In this document: positions 8,705 to 16,578 of the stretch, in pieces
How positions within the stretch are numbered: the stretch's first letter is position 1
Layout: the number at the start of each line of letters is the position of its first letter
Origin: Acinetobacter sp. ANC 4178
Lineage (GTDB): Bacteria > Pseudomonadota > Gammaproteobacteria > Pseudomonadales > Moraxellaceae
Assembly: GCF_004331175.1 (NCBI RefSeq)
Contig: NZ_SJOD01000002.1
Span: 310,001 to 374,000, forward strand
DNA: 64,000 bases
Direction: 5' to 3'
The notes under the pieces: model-generated
Databases searched by the model: none
What the model saw: the letters and a program-made list of their open reading frames with translations, nothing else
What the model was told of the DNA's origin: nothing
Translations under genes and position numbers: made by a program

Positions 8705-9043
8705 CTTTAAACCTCTAACTTCTTACATCAGACACATAAATCTTCGAGCGCTGATAGTAGCCCGTGAAATTTAATTTTTCAGGCGTAAAATGTAAAAAAA
8801 TATAAATATGTAAACAAAGCGTTGCTAATTGCTTATTTTTAGGGCGTTTATGCAATAGATTCTCATTATTCTTTTGATCAAAAAACAATCAATCCGTAAT
8901 ACCAGATGATTTTCCGTTTGCGCTACATTTTTATCGCTTCCATTTTATTTTGGGTATAATCGACCTCAGAAATTAGATTTGACTCTGGATGGATAACTAC
9001 AAATCTGTAGCAACTTGTCCTCCATTTTTTGTTTGAGAATTTT
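8705..9043. other. Intergenic region between the divergent CHAP-like gene and thyA
   Basis: 339 AT-rich bases with no credible coding sequence. It must hold the promoters of both flanking genes. The clearest element is TATAAT at 8955-8960, about 85 bases before thyA. Confidence 0.6.
8955..8960 (+). promoter_or_regulatory. -10 hexamer of the probable thyA promoter
   Basis: A consensus TATAAT preceded by TGGG. The -35 region (TTATCG at 8931, spacing 18) is weak. Confidence 0.45.
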
Positions 9044-9886
9044 ATGAAAACGTATTTAGACCTACTACAACACATCCTCGATCACGGTGGTGATAAAGGC
9101 GACCGTACGGGTACAGGTACGCGCTCGGTATTTGGTCATCAAATGCGTTTTGACCTGAATCAAGGCTTCCCTTTACTGACCACCAAGAAAGTTCATTTTC
9201 GCTCGATTGTGATTGAATTATTGTGGTTCCTTAAAGGCGACACCAACGTAAAGTACCTACAAGACAATAAAGTCAGCATTTGGGATGAATGGGCAACCGC
9301 AGAACAAACCGCTCGCTTTGGTCGCCCTGAAGCTGAATTGGGTCCTGTTTATGGTCATCAATGGCGGAACTTCGGCGCAACCAAACTTGAAAATGGACTA
9401 TATGCGCAAGATGGCTTTGACCAAATTGCATGGTTGATCAATGAAATTAAAACCAATCCCAATTCACGCCGCTTAATTGTATCGGGTTGGAATCCACAAG
9501 AAGCAGGACAAGTCGCATTACCACCCTGTCATACCTTGTTCCAGTTCTTTGTCCAAGATGGCAAATTGTCTTGTCAGTTATATCAACGTAGTGCCGATGT
9601 GTTCTTAGGTGTACCTTTTAACATTGCCAGCTATGCCTTACTGACGCATATGGTGGCGCAAGTGTGTGGTTTAGGTGTGGGTGATTTTGTCTGGACTGGT
9701 GGTGATACACATCTCTATGCCAACCATTTTGAACAAGCCAAACTACAATTGAGCCGTGAACCTTTAGCGCTGTGTCAATTGAAACTAAACCCTGAGATTC
9801 AAGATATCTTCGATTTTAAATTTGAAGATATTGAAATTGTCGGTTATGAGTCGCACCCAGGCATTAAAGCCCCTGTAGCCGTTTAA
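9044..9886 (+). CDS. thyA: Thymidylate synthase
   Basis: 280 residues from the ATG at 9044; a TTG 15 bases upstream is not needed. It has the thymidylate synthase hallmarks [18 protein letters not shown] near the N-terminus, [10 protein letters not shown], the catalytic Cys in [10 protein letters not shown], and [13 protein letters not shown]. It converts dUMP and methylene-tetrahydrofolate to dTMP and dihydrofolate. The product is recycled by dihydrofolate reductase, encoded by the next gene, so the two enzymes are functionally paired. A terminator-like hairpin between them suggests partial uncoupling of transcription. Confidence 0.97.
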   Translation: MKTYLDLLQHILDHGGDKGDRTGTGTRSVFGHQMRFDLNQGFPLLTTKKVHFRSIVIELLWFLKGDTNVKYLQDNKVSIWDEWATAEQTARFGRPEAELGPVYGHQWRNFGATKLENGLYAQDGFDQIAWLINEIKTNPNSRRLIVSGWNPQEAGQVALPPCHTLFQFFVQDGKLSCQLYQRSADVFLGVPFNIASYALLTHMVAQVCGLGVGDFVWTGGDTHLYANHFEQAKLQLSREPLALCQLKLNPEIQDIFDFKFEDIEIVGYESHPGIKAPVAV

Positions 9887-9896
9887 GCTTCAGGAC

Positions 9897-9927
9897 AGAT
9901 GCTTGCTGCACAGAGAGCATCTTTTTT
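9897..9927 (+). terminator. Intrinsic terminator after thyA
   Basis: AGATGCT pairs with AGCATCT around a 12-base loop, followed by six T, between thyA and folA. Confidence 0.75.
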
Positions 9928-9954
9928 CCAAATATTTCCACAGGTTAGTGATTA

Positions 9955-10467
9955 ATGACATTCCAGAATTTAGAAGTTGTGCATGTCGTGGCAATGGATC
10001 AGCAACGCTGTATCGGCAAAGCCAATGATTTACCTTGGCATATTCCTGCCGACCTTAAACACTTTAAAGCCATCACTCAAGGTGGTGTGGTGGTCATGGG
10101 GCGTAAAACCTTAGAGTCTATGGGACGCACCTTGCCTAAACGTGTTAATTGGGTCATTACCCGTGATCCAAACTGGTCTTTTGAAGGCACAAAGATAGCC
10201 TATAGCATTGAGGAAGCACTCACACACGCGGTAGCAGATGTACAAGCTTCAGAAAAGCCTGAAAGCATCTTTATTATTGGCGGTGGTGAAATTTTTAAAC
10301 AAACCATGAACATTGCAGACCGTCTGGAATTGACCCACGTTGAACTTGATGTACAAGGTGATGCGTATTATCCTGAAATTCCAGCTGAATTTAAAAAAGT
10401 AAGCTCGGAAAAACAACAAGATGAAAACACTGGGATTATCTTTGAGTTTGCAACCTATACCAAATAA
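9955..10467 (+). CDS. folA: Dihydrofolate reductase
   Basis: 170 residues with the DHFR pattern: VVAMDQQRCIGKANDLPWHIPADLKHF (substrate site, the acidic residue being Asp in PADLKHF), VVMGRKTLESMGRTLPKR for NADPH, and FIIGGGEIFKQ. It reduces dihydrofolate to tetrahydrofolate and is the target of trimethoprim. The ATG at 9955 follows a CACAGGTTAGTGATTA leader. It sits immediately after thyA; a DUF4105 gene follows 23 bases downstream. Confidence 0.97.
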   Translation: MTFQNLEVVHVVAMDQQRCIGKANDLPWHIPADLKHFKAITQGGVVVMGRKTLESMGRTLPKRVNWVITRDPNWSFEGTKIAYSIEEALTHAVADVQASEKPESIFIIGGGEIFKQTMNIADRLELTHVELDVQGDAYYPEIPAEFKKVSSEKQQDENTGIIFEFATYTK

Positions 10468-10490
10468 CCCTTCACAATGAGTGGCTGAGC

Positions 10491-11528
10491 ATGCAGCAAA
10501 AAGGATCAAGTACATTGTTGTTGAAAACGCTACAATGGTTGATTCACTGTATTTTCAGCCTGTTTGTACTCCTGTCCTCCATTTGGCTGTGCCTCGCGCT
10601 CTGGATTCAGCAGCCTATTCATCTTGTTGTGACCTATGGCTTAATTTTAGCGTGGACTTGCTTTTCTCTGAGCATATTAGGTATTTATTTCAGTCAGCAT
10701 CTCATCAGTCGTAATAAAGATATTTTGCTGTATATGTTTGGCTTTCTGTTGGCATTGGGTTGGTACTTTGGCTTAGAAGCTCGTCAAGACCGCGACTGGA
10801 ATCCTGAAGTCTCTCGTCTGCTGAGTTATCAAATTAACGGGCATCAAGTCACTTTACACAATGTTCGAGACTTTCACTGGCATGCCGATGGCAGTTATAG
10901 CGCTGCATGGCAAACGCGAGTTTTAGATTTAAATCAAATTACGGGGGTAAACATTATTACCTCGTACTGGACAGGCCCGCAGATTGCCCACACTTTGGTC
11001 AGTTTTGATTTTGCCGATACCGCCCCGCTTACATTTTCCATCGAAATTCGCAAAGAAAAAGGCGAAGAATTTTCCGCAATTGGTGGTTTTTTCCGTAAGT
11101 ATGAACTGAATTTAGTCGCGGCCAATGAAACTGACATCCTCTACACCCGTAGCAATATTCGGCATGAGCAGGTCTATTTTTTCCCCACCAAAATGTCCAA
11201 AGCGCAAAGCCAAGCTCTATTTCTTGAATACCTCAACAAAGCCAGCGAATTGGCACAACATCCCAAATGGTATAATACCCTCAGCAGTAACTGCACCACG
11301 TTGGTATTTGACATGATTCAAGCTGTCACACAAAAACCGCTGCCTGTAGATTACCGCCTGTTGGCTTCAGGTTATTTACCCAATTATCTCTACGATTTAA
11401 ATGCGATTTCACACAGTTACAGTATGCATGAATGGTATCGTCAGGCACATGTCAATCCCAAGGTACAGTCTTTAACTTCAATCCAAGACTATTCTCATAC
11501 CATTCGCCTAGGCTTACCAAGCCATTAA
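10491..11528 (+). CDS. DUF4105 membrane protein
   Basis: 345 residues: two or three membrane helices in the first 90 residues, then a soluble DUF4105 domain with the conserved SNCTTLVFDMIQ (Cys about residue 266) near its C-terminal part. The Cys in an N-C-T context and preceding His-containing strands have led to suggestions of a papain-like fold for such domains, but no activity is known. The start ATG lies in a short gap after folA. Location at the envelope is inferred from the helices. Confidence 0.75.
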   Translation: MQQKGSSTLLLKTLQWLIHCIFSLFVLLSSIWLCLALWIQQPIHLVVTYGLILAWTCFSLSILGIYFSQHLISRNKDILLYMFGFLLALGWYFGLEARQDRDWNPEVSRLLSYQINGHQVTLHNVRDFHWHADGSYSAAWQTRVLDLNQITGVNIITSYWTGPQIAHTLVSFDFADTAPLTFSIEIRKEKGEEFSAIGGFFRKYELNLVAANETDILYTRSNIRHEQVYFFPTKMSKAQSQALFLEYLNKASELAQHPKWYNTLSSNCTTLVFDMIQAVTQKPLPVDYRLLASGYLPNYLYDLNAISHSYSMHEWYRQAHVNPKVQSLTSIQDYSHTIRLGLPSH

Positions 11529-11638
11529 TTTTTCACTACGCACTCAAATACGCCAGAATAAATACGATAATCAACTGGAAATTTGAACATAGTTTGTTTA
11601 TAAATTAAAAATAAAGTTAAAAAAACTGGAAATACAAC

Positions 11639-12094
11639 ATGTTAAAAAAAACTTTAAGTGTTGCTCTACTCGGGTCTGCATTGCTTTTTGCAGGCTGTCA
11701 ATCCACACCAAGCTCCTCTGCTGCTGAGGTGAATAGTTTACAAATGCTTCAAAACCGCACATGGATTGCGACTCAAATTGGCGCTAAAAGCATTAAAACC
11801 AATCCAACTGCTCACAATATTCCAGCACTCCAGTTCGATCAAGCGACTCAACGTGTTTCAGGTGCAGATGGTTGTAACCGTCTGATGGGCACCTATCAAG
11901 CAACAGGCGACACCCTCGTATTTTCACAAATGGCTTCGACCAAAATGGCGTGTATTGATAACACCCTTCCAAATCAATTCAACATGGCACTTGCCAATGT
12001 GACCAATTATCAAGTGTATAACAACACGCTCAAATTACTGGATCGTAATGGCAATCTATTAATTGAATTTACCAGAGCAAAACAACCGCGTTAG
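11639..12094 (+). CDS. META-domain lipoprotein (HslJ-like)
   Basis: 151 residues. The N-terminus is a lipoprotein signal: a Lys-rich start, a hydrophobic core and a lipobox LLFAGC with Cys at about residue 20. The rest is a META domain: WIATQIG near the start, FDQATQRVSGADGCNRLMGTY in the centre, and FSQMASTKMAC, all typical of HslJ-type proteins. META proteins are linked to heat or antibiotic tolerance and motility in other bacteria; the mechanism is unknown. Probably anchored by Lgt-dependent lipidation. Confidence 0.85.
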   Translation: MLKKTLSVALLGSALLFAGCQSTPSSSAAEVNSLQMLQNRTWIATQIGAKSIKTNPTAHNIPALQFDQATQRVSGADGCNRLMGTYQATGDTLVFSQMASTKMACIDNTLPNQFNMALANVTNYQVYNNTLKLLDRNGNLLIEFTRAKQPR

Positions 12095-12104
12095 TTTTAT
12101 GATA

Positions 12105-12128
12105 AGGGTCTGTATTACAGACCTTTTT
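12105..12128 (+). terminator. Intrinsic terminator after the META gene
   Basis: GGTCTGT and ACAGACC pair around ATT and are followed by five T residues. Confidence 0.85.
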
Positions 12129-12208
12129 CATTTTTACAACCAAAATTACATCTGCGTGCCACAAAGTTCACTTATCGTAGTCATTCAGATTAAGAAGAGG
12201 AAAATTTC

Positions 12209-12733
12209 ATGCAACAAGCATTATTGGGTGGCGGCTGCTTTTGGTGTGTCGAAGCAGTATTTCTTCAATTAAAAGGCGTGACTCGAGTGGTCAGTGGTTA
12301 TGCAGGTGGTACAACTGAAAATCCGAACTATGAAGACATCTGCCGAGGAGATACGCAGCATGCAGAAGTCATTCTAATCGACTTTGATGAAAGCCAAATT
12401 CAATACGCACAATTGCTTGAAGTATTTTTTGCAACGCATGACCCAACGACGTTAAACCGCCAAGGCAATGATATTGGTACACAATATCGCTCAGTGATTT
12501 ATTATTACAATCCAGAACAGCAGCAAGCAGCTGAACAGATCATTCAAGAATTAAAAGCCCAAGGCATCAACATTGTCACAGAAGTGACCCCTGCACCACA
12601 GTTTTACCCAGCCGAAGAATATCATCAAAATTACTTTGCTCGGAATCCGACCCAAGGTTACTGTAATTTTGCCATTCCACCCAAACTTTTAAAACTCCAC
12701 AGCAAGTTCCAATCACTCCTGAAAACGGAATAA
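12209..12733 (+). CDS. msrA: Peptide-methionine (S)-S-oxide reductase MsrA
   Basis: 174 residues with the catalytic motif [12 protein letters not shown] at residues 7-18, [19 protein letters not shown], and [20 protein letters not shown]. MsrA reduces methionine-S-sulfoxide in proteins after oxidative damage. GAGGAAA lies eight bases before the ATG. Only the catalytic Cys and its nearby partner Cys are obvious; thioredoxin is the usual reductant. Single gene with its own terminator. Confidence 0.96.
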   Translation: MQQALLGGGCFWCVEAVFLQLKGVTRVVSGYAGGTTENPNYEDICRGDTQHAEVILIDFDESQIQYAQLLEVFFATHDPTTLNRQGNDIGTQYRSVIYYYNPEQQQAAEQIIQELKAQGINIVTEVTPAPQFYPAEEYHQNYFARNPTQGYCNFAIPPKLLKLHSKFQSLLKTE

Positions 12734-12742
12734 ATCAGCAAT

Positions 12743-12771
12743 AAAAAAGCGACCACTATGGTCGCTTTTTT
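12743..12771. terminator. Bidirectional terminator msrA / exbD
   Basis: A 12-bp stem (AAAAAAGCGACC against GGTCGCTTTTTT) around ACTAT, between convergent genes. Confidence 0.93.
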
Positions 12772-12784
12772 GCATCATCAATGC

Positions 12785-13189
12785 TTAATTTTCACTAACA
12801 AAAGCAATATCACTGAGTCCGGCTTCACTCGCACGTGACATCACTTGTGCAACAGTATCATAACGTGATTCTTTATCTGCACGTAACTGTACAGTTGGCT
12901 TCTGTGCGGCGTGACCAGCCTCATTAAAACGAGTCTGCAACTCATCTAAACTAATGATTTGATCATTCCACGCCACTTCACCATTCGCATTAATACTGAC
13001 TGTAATTGCTTCAGGTGGTGGATCAACAATATCCGCAGTGGTTTTTGGCAAGGTTAATGGAATTGATGGGTTGGCAACGGTCGCAGTCACCAAAAAGATG
13101 ATCATCAATACCAACATAATATCGATGAGCGGAATGAGATTCATCTCATTCATGCCCGAATCGTTGTCTTCACCCAATTGAAAAGCCAT
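12785..13189 (-). CDS. exbD: Biopolymer transport protein ExbD
   Basis: 134 residues: a short cytoplasmic tail, one membrane helix NLIPLIDIMLVLMIIFLV containing the proton-conducting Asp at about residue 23, and a periplasmic domain ending at residue 134. ExbB and ExbD form the motor that energises TonB with the proton gradient. Its ATG overlaps the exbB stop by one base (TAATG), so the genes are translationally coupled. Third gene of the tonB-exbB-exbD operon. Confidence 0.93.
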   Translation of the reverse strand: MAFQLGEDNDSGMNEMNLIPLIDIMLVLMIIFLVTATVANPSIPLTLPKTTADIVDPPPEAITVSINANGEVAWNDQIISLDELQTRFNEAGHAAQKPTVQLRADKESRYDTVAQVMSRASEAGLSDIAFVSEN

Positions 13190-13812
13190 TAAGCTTGACC
13201 TCCAACTAAACCTTGTTGTGTCGCTTTCACTTCAACTTTTTGTGTTGTTGTTTCTTGCTGTAACATGGTGTCAATCAATAAGCTGTGCGCTTGATCTTGC
13301 AGTTCATTTGACAAAGTACGGTTGGCACGTACACAAATGTTGTACGCCAATACCGCAGGAATCGCAACAGCCAAACCTAAACCCGTCATGATCAGTGCTT
13401 CGCCTACAGGAGTTGCTACTTGTGCTAAACCGGCTTGACCACTTTTACCTACAGCAACCAGCGCGTGAAAAATACCCCAAACCGTACCAAATAGACCCAC
13501 AAAAGGGCCAATTGAAGCAATGGTCCCTAAAACAGAAATCCCTTTTTCAGCATTGGCTTTTTCTACAGAAATTTGACGCAATAGCGCTTGTTCTGCAACA
13601 GCTTTACGCTGTTCAAAACTTAAAGGTGCCAATTTTGCTTTCAGCTTGGTTAATGCTGCTGCAAGTTGAGCATGTGCTTGTTGTTTAAGTTGACGTGTGC
13701 CCATCAGACGTAAAATAAAAATCGTCCATGTTGCGATAGACATTGCCAATAATACGAAATACAGAGTTTTACTCACCGCATCCGCATGTTGCCAATAAAC
13801 TGAAAAGTTCAT
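13189..13812 (-). CDS. exbB: Biopolymer transport protein ExbB
   Basis: 207 residues of the MotA/TolQ/ExbB family with three membrane helices: one at residues about 12-35 and two in the second half that contain GIFHALVAVGKSG and PVGEALIMTGLGLAVAIPAVLAYN. The segment ISVLGTIASIGPFVGLFGTV is the most conserved part. It forms the pentameric channel around ExbD. Located between tonB and exbD, 20 bases after the tonB stop. TolQ is an alternative by family, but the neighbours make ExbB clear. Confidence 0.93.
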   Translation of the reverse strand: MNFSVYWQHADAVSKTLYFVLLAMSIATWTIFILRLMGTRQLKQQAHAQLAAALTKLKAKLAPLSFEQRKAVAEQALLRQISVEKANAEKGISVLGTIASIGPFVGLFGTVWGIFHALVAVGKSGQAGLAQVATPVGEALIMTGLGLAVAIPAVLAYNICVRANRTLSNELQDQAHSLLIDTMLQQETTTQKVEVKATQQGLVGGQA

Positions 13813-13831
13813 ACTCGAACTCCTGAAATAG

Positions 13832-14605
13832 TTAGCCGTTAGGATTCAATGTCAATTCAAATGGTTGCTCTGCTCGAATAGGGTAAGCAACGCCATTTTC
13901 CTTGTACGGTTTGAATTTTGCACTACGCACTGCGCGTAAAATCTTTTCATCTAAAGCTGGAACACCTGTCGACTTGGTCACACGTGCACTGGTAATCTTA
14001 CCTTTGTCATCTGCTTCAATCAGAATCACGATGCTGCGTGTTTCACCCTTCAAGTCACTATTGCTATAACTTGGCTTTGGTGAACGACTCCATTGCACAC
14101 CCGATCCACCAATTGAAACACTTTTGGTAGTTGGTGTTGGCGCAGCTTTCTCCACCACAGGCTGAGCTACAGGTGCAGGTTTACTGACCACTTTGGTTTC
14201 GACCACTGGCGTACTGATGACAGCAGGTTTCTGTGGTTGCTCCGTAGGCTTGGTGACAGGTTTGACGGTTTCTGCTTTTTTAACTTGTTGAACTTTTTCC
14301 ACCTTTTTCGGAGGTTGTGGCTGAGGTTTTTCCACCACTTTAACCTCTTTTACTTCCTTTGGCTTAGGCTGCTCTTTTTTCGGTTCAGCTTTCGGCTTTG
14401 GCGGTAAAGGTTTTGGTTGTTCTTGAATTTTGACAAATCGTACTTTTAATGGCTCTTTTTCCACTTTAGGAAGTTCAGGCGCTTTCATTTGGCTAACCGC
14501 CCACAATACCCCAACATGCCCAATGGCAACTGCAATTAAGGCTGAGATGATTTTCTTTTTCATCGGATTAGGAGCTTGCATAGGGGGAGTAGAAATTTGA
14601 CTCAT
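13832..14605 (-). CDS. tonB: TonB energy-transducing protein
   Basis: 257 residues: cytoplasmic N-terminus, one membrane helix (about residues 16-32), a long Pro/Lys/Glu/Val linker (residues about 45-150) that spans the periplasm, and a C-terminal TonB domain with YPIRAEQPFELTLN at the end. TonB delivers the ExbB-ExbD proton-motive energy to outer-membrane receptors for siderophores and other large ligands. First gene of its operon. A promoter with an operator-like palindrome lies about 95 bases upstream. No receptor gene is nearby, so this is probably a general TonB system. Confidence 0.92.
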   Translation of the reverse strand: MSQISTPPMQAPNPMKKKIISALIAVAIGHVGVLWAVSQMKAPELPKVEKEPLKVRFVKIQEQPKPLPPKPKAEPKKEQPKPKEVKEVKVVEKPQPQPPKKVEKVQQVKKAETVKPVTKPTEQPQKPAVISTPVVETKVVSKPAPVAQPVVEKAAPTPTTKSVSIGGSGVQWSRSPKPSYSNSDLKGETRSIVILIEADDKGKITSARVTKSTGVPALDEKILRAVRSAKFKPYKENGVAYPIRAEQPFELTLNPNG

Positions 14606-14699
14606 TAGAATCTATGACCTAAAAGAAGCGACTGCTCACGACAGTTTAATCGTGGATTTAACAATCAAGCTCATCGGTTAGTACAATTAAAGTATCGCA

Positions 14700-14729
14700 A
14701 TAATAAATGAGAAGTGTTTTCATTTGCAA
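14700..14729 (-). promoter_or_regulatory. tonB promoter with an internal Fur-like operator
   Basis: On the minus strand, TTGCAA (14724-14729) and TATTAT (14700-14705) form -35 and -10 elements with an 18-base spacer. The spacer is filled by an imperfect palindrome at 14705-14725, AAATGAGAA-GTG-TTTTCATTT, one mismatch per half. Fur sites are AT-rich palindromes ending in TCATT, and tonB operons are classic Fur targets, so Fur is the expected binder. The match to the full Fur consensus is only partial. Confidence 0.5.
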
Positions 14730-14769
14730 CTATTAATTTCACTGTTTTGATGAGTTTTTTGAATCAAAA

Positions 14770-14798
14770 TAAAAAAAAGACCTGTCAAAAACAGGTCT
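14770..14798 (-). terminator. Intrinsic terminator of purU
   Basis: AGACCTGT and ACAGGTCT pair around a 5-base loop; on the minus strand eight T residues follow (14770-14777). Confidence 0.88.
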
Positions 14799-14821
14799 CT
14801 TTTTACGTGGGCTAAAAATAG

Positions 14822-15688
14822 TTATTGGAAAACAACTGTTTTATTACCATCAACAATAATACGGTCTTCTAAATGCCATTTTACTGCACGTGCCAAAACA
14901 TTACGCTCAACGTCTTGACCCAATTCACGTAATTGCTCAACGGTAAAGTCATGGTTCACACGCTCAACATCCTGCTCAATAATTGGACCTTGGTCTAAAT
15001 CAGCAGTGACATAGTGAGCCGTAGCCCCAATCAGCTTCACACCTTTCTCATGTGCTTGCTTGTATGGATTTGCACCGACAAAAGCAGGTAAGAAAGAATG
15101 GTGAATATTGATGATTTTCATTTCCCAGTGCTTCACAAATTCTTCATCCAGAATTTGCATATAACGCGCTAAAACAAGTAAATCATTGCCTTGCATCAAT
15201 TCATCAATCTTTGCGTAGGCTTCACGTTTGTTTTCTTTAGTTACTGGAACCACTTCAAACGGAATACCGAAGTTTTCTACCGCTTCACGTAAATCAGGAT
15301 GATTCGAAACAACCTTCGTGATTTCACATGGTAAACCACCACGCGCATGACGCCATAACAGTTCAAGTAAAGCATGGTCGACTTTAGAGACTAAAATACC
15401 CACTTTTTTCACATCGCTCACCAAGGTCAAACGCCATTGCATGGTGTAGCGCTCTGCAACGTTTACCGCAAAAGTTTGGATCAAGCTTTCTTTGCGTGTT
15501 TGCAAATGGTCTAATTCAAACTCAACACGCATGAAATAACGCCCGCCCGAAGCTTCCGTTGCGTACTGATCAAGTGCGGTAATATTTGCTCCCTGATGAT
15601 ACAAAAAGCTCGATACAGCCTGCACGATCCCTGGCTTATCTTCACAAGTAATCAGTAAGCGCGCCGTGTTAGCAGTTGTCATGTTCAT
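14822..15688 (-). CDS. purU: Formyltetrahydrofolate deformylase
   Basis: 288 residues from the ATG at 15688; a longer TTG-started form (15715) lacks support. The N-terminal third is an ACT domain (LLITCEDKPGIVQAVSSFLY), the rest a formyltransferase-fold domain with the Asn-His-Asp set visible in IINIHHSFLPAFVGANPYKQ and ADLDQGPIIEQDV. PurU hydrolyses 10-formyl-THF to formate and THF, supplying formate for purine synthesis and balancing one-carbon pools; the ACT domain senses Met and Gly in E. coli. It lies in the opposite orientation from any folate gene and alone between tonB and a TetR gene. Confidence 0.95.
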   Translation of the reverse strand: MNMTTANTARLLITCEDKPGIVQAVSSFLYHQGANITALDQYATEASGGRYFMRVEFELDHLQTRKESLIQTFAVNVAERYTMQWRLTLVSDVKKVGILVSKVDHALLELLWRHARGGLPCEITKVVSNHPDLREAVENFGIPFEVVPVTKENKREAYAKIDELMQGNDLLVLARYMQILDEEFVKHWEMKIINIHHSFLPAFVGANPYKQAHEKGVKLIGATAHYVTADLDQGPIIEQDVERVNHDFTVEQLRELGQDVERNVLARAVKWHLEDRIIVDGNKTVVFQ

Positions 15689-15769
15689 GTTGGTTCTTGT
15701 TACACCTAATTTCAATAAGCCGAGTATTCTAGCGCGTTTTACACGCTGACTAAATAGCTGCTTTCAGCT

Positions 15770-16462
15770 TCAATTGTTTTTCGCAAGCGAGAGGCTGGCA
15801 AATAATTCCGAAGAACCAAAACTTTCCAGTAATCGTTCATACGTTTCACGGCTTTCACCACGCAAATAAGCCCCCTCAAGGAACACCATTTGACGGAGTG
15901 CTTGCCAGACCCATTTTTCTTCCAAATGGTTAGAATCACTGATGTGTCCCGACATATATAAGAAGTTGGTCCAGTTGGTCAGCACAATCCATAAATTAAT
16001 GACCAAGGCTTCAATTTCTGAAGGTGTCATTTGCATTAAACCTGCATCCACAAAGGCTTGATAAATTTTCTGACCTTGTTGCATGACCTGCCCAGCAAAA
16101 CGCGGGTACATTTTGCGAAAATCTTCATTATTTTCAACCAAGTGATAAACATCACGGTGCAAAAAGCGATAAGCCCACAACTGGTTACTTAAGACTTGGA
16201 AATAACTAATTTTGTCATTTACGTCCAAAGCCCGATCATCAGGTAACGCGAGCATTTCTAGTGTTTCTTTCTGGTACTGCTCCATCAATTCTTTAATAAT
16301 TTCGTTTTTATTGCGAAAGTGGTAATACAAATTGCCTGGGCTCATGCCCAATTCAGCCGCAATATGATTGGTCGTGACCGAGCGTTCACCACGTTCATTA
16401 AACAACTGCAAACTTAATTGCAAAATGCGTTCTTTGGTTTTCACCGTTTTGGAGTGAGACAT
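15770..16462 (-). CDS. TetR family regulator divergent from an aldehyde dehydrogenase
   Basis: 230 residues. The first 55 form the TetR DNA-binding domain (TKERILQLSLQLFNERG, then a HTH around TTNHIAAELGMSPGNLYYHF). The rest is a helical ligand domain that I do not assign to a subfamily. It is transcribed away from the aldehyde dehydrogenase gene, and a perfect 20-bp palindrome lies between the two starts, so autoregulation and control of the dehydrogenase are likely. The inducer is unknown; a lipid or aldehyde would fit. Confidence 0.85.
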   Translation of the reverse strand: MSHSKTVKTKERILQLSLQLFNERGERSVTTNHIAAELGMSPGNLYYHFRNKNEIIKELMEQYQKETLEMLALPDDRALDVNDKISYFQVLSNQLWAYRFLHRDVYHLVENNEDFRKMYPRFAGQVMQQGQKIYQAFVDAGLMQMTPSEIEALVINLWIVLTNWTNFLYMSGHISDSNHLEEKWVWQALRQMVFLEGAYLRGESRETYERLLESFGSSELFASLSLAKNN

Positions 16463-16520
16463 CCTAAAGTAACCATATATTCAATGGGTTAGAAAACTAA
16501 CACAGTAAGTGACTTGACTA

Positions 16521-16540
16521 TTTAGAGCATTTGCTCTAAA
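16521..16540. promoter_or_regulatory. Perfect 20-bp palindromic operator
   Basis: TTTAGAGCA-TT-TGCTCTAAA is a 9-2-9 inverted repeat without mismatch, 38 bases before the aldehyde dehydrogenase ATG. TTGACT at 16514-16519 and TAAAAA at 16537-16542 with a 17-base spacer could be its promoter, so the palindrome would fill the spacer. TetR proteins bind such palindromes. Confidence 0.7.
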
Positions 16541-16578
16541 AAATTAATTATCCGCTTTAATGTAACTGGTAGTGCGTC

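Noticed and set aside
8851..8875. AT-rich stretch with TAGATTCTCATTATT resembling a Fur site
   Set aside because: Only one half resembles the consensus and no iron-related gene lies alongside.
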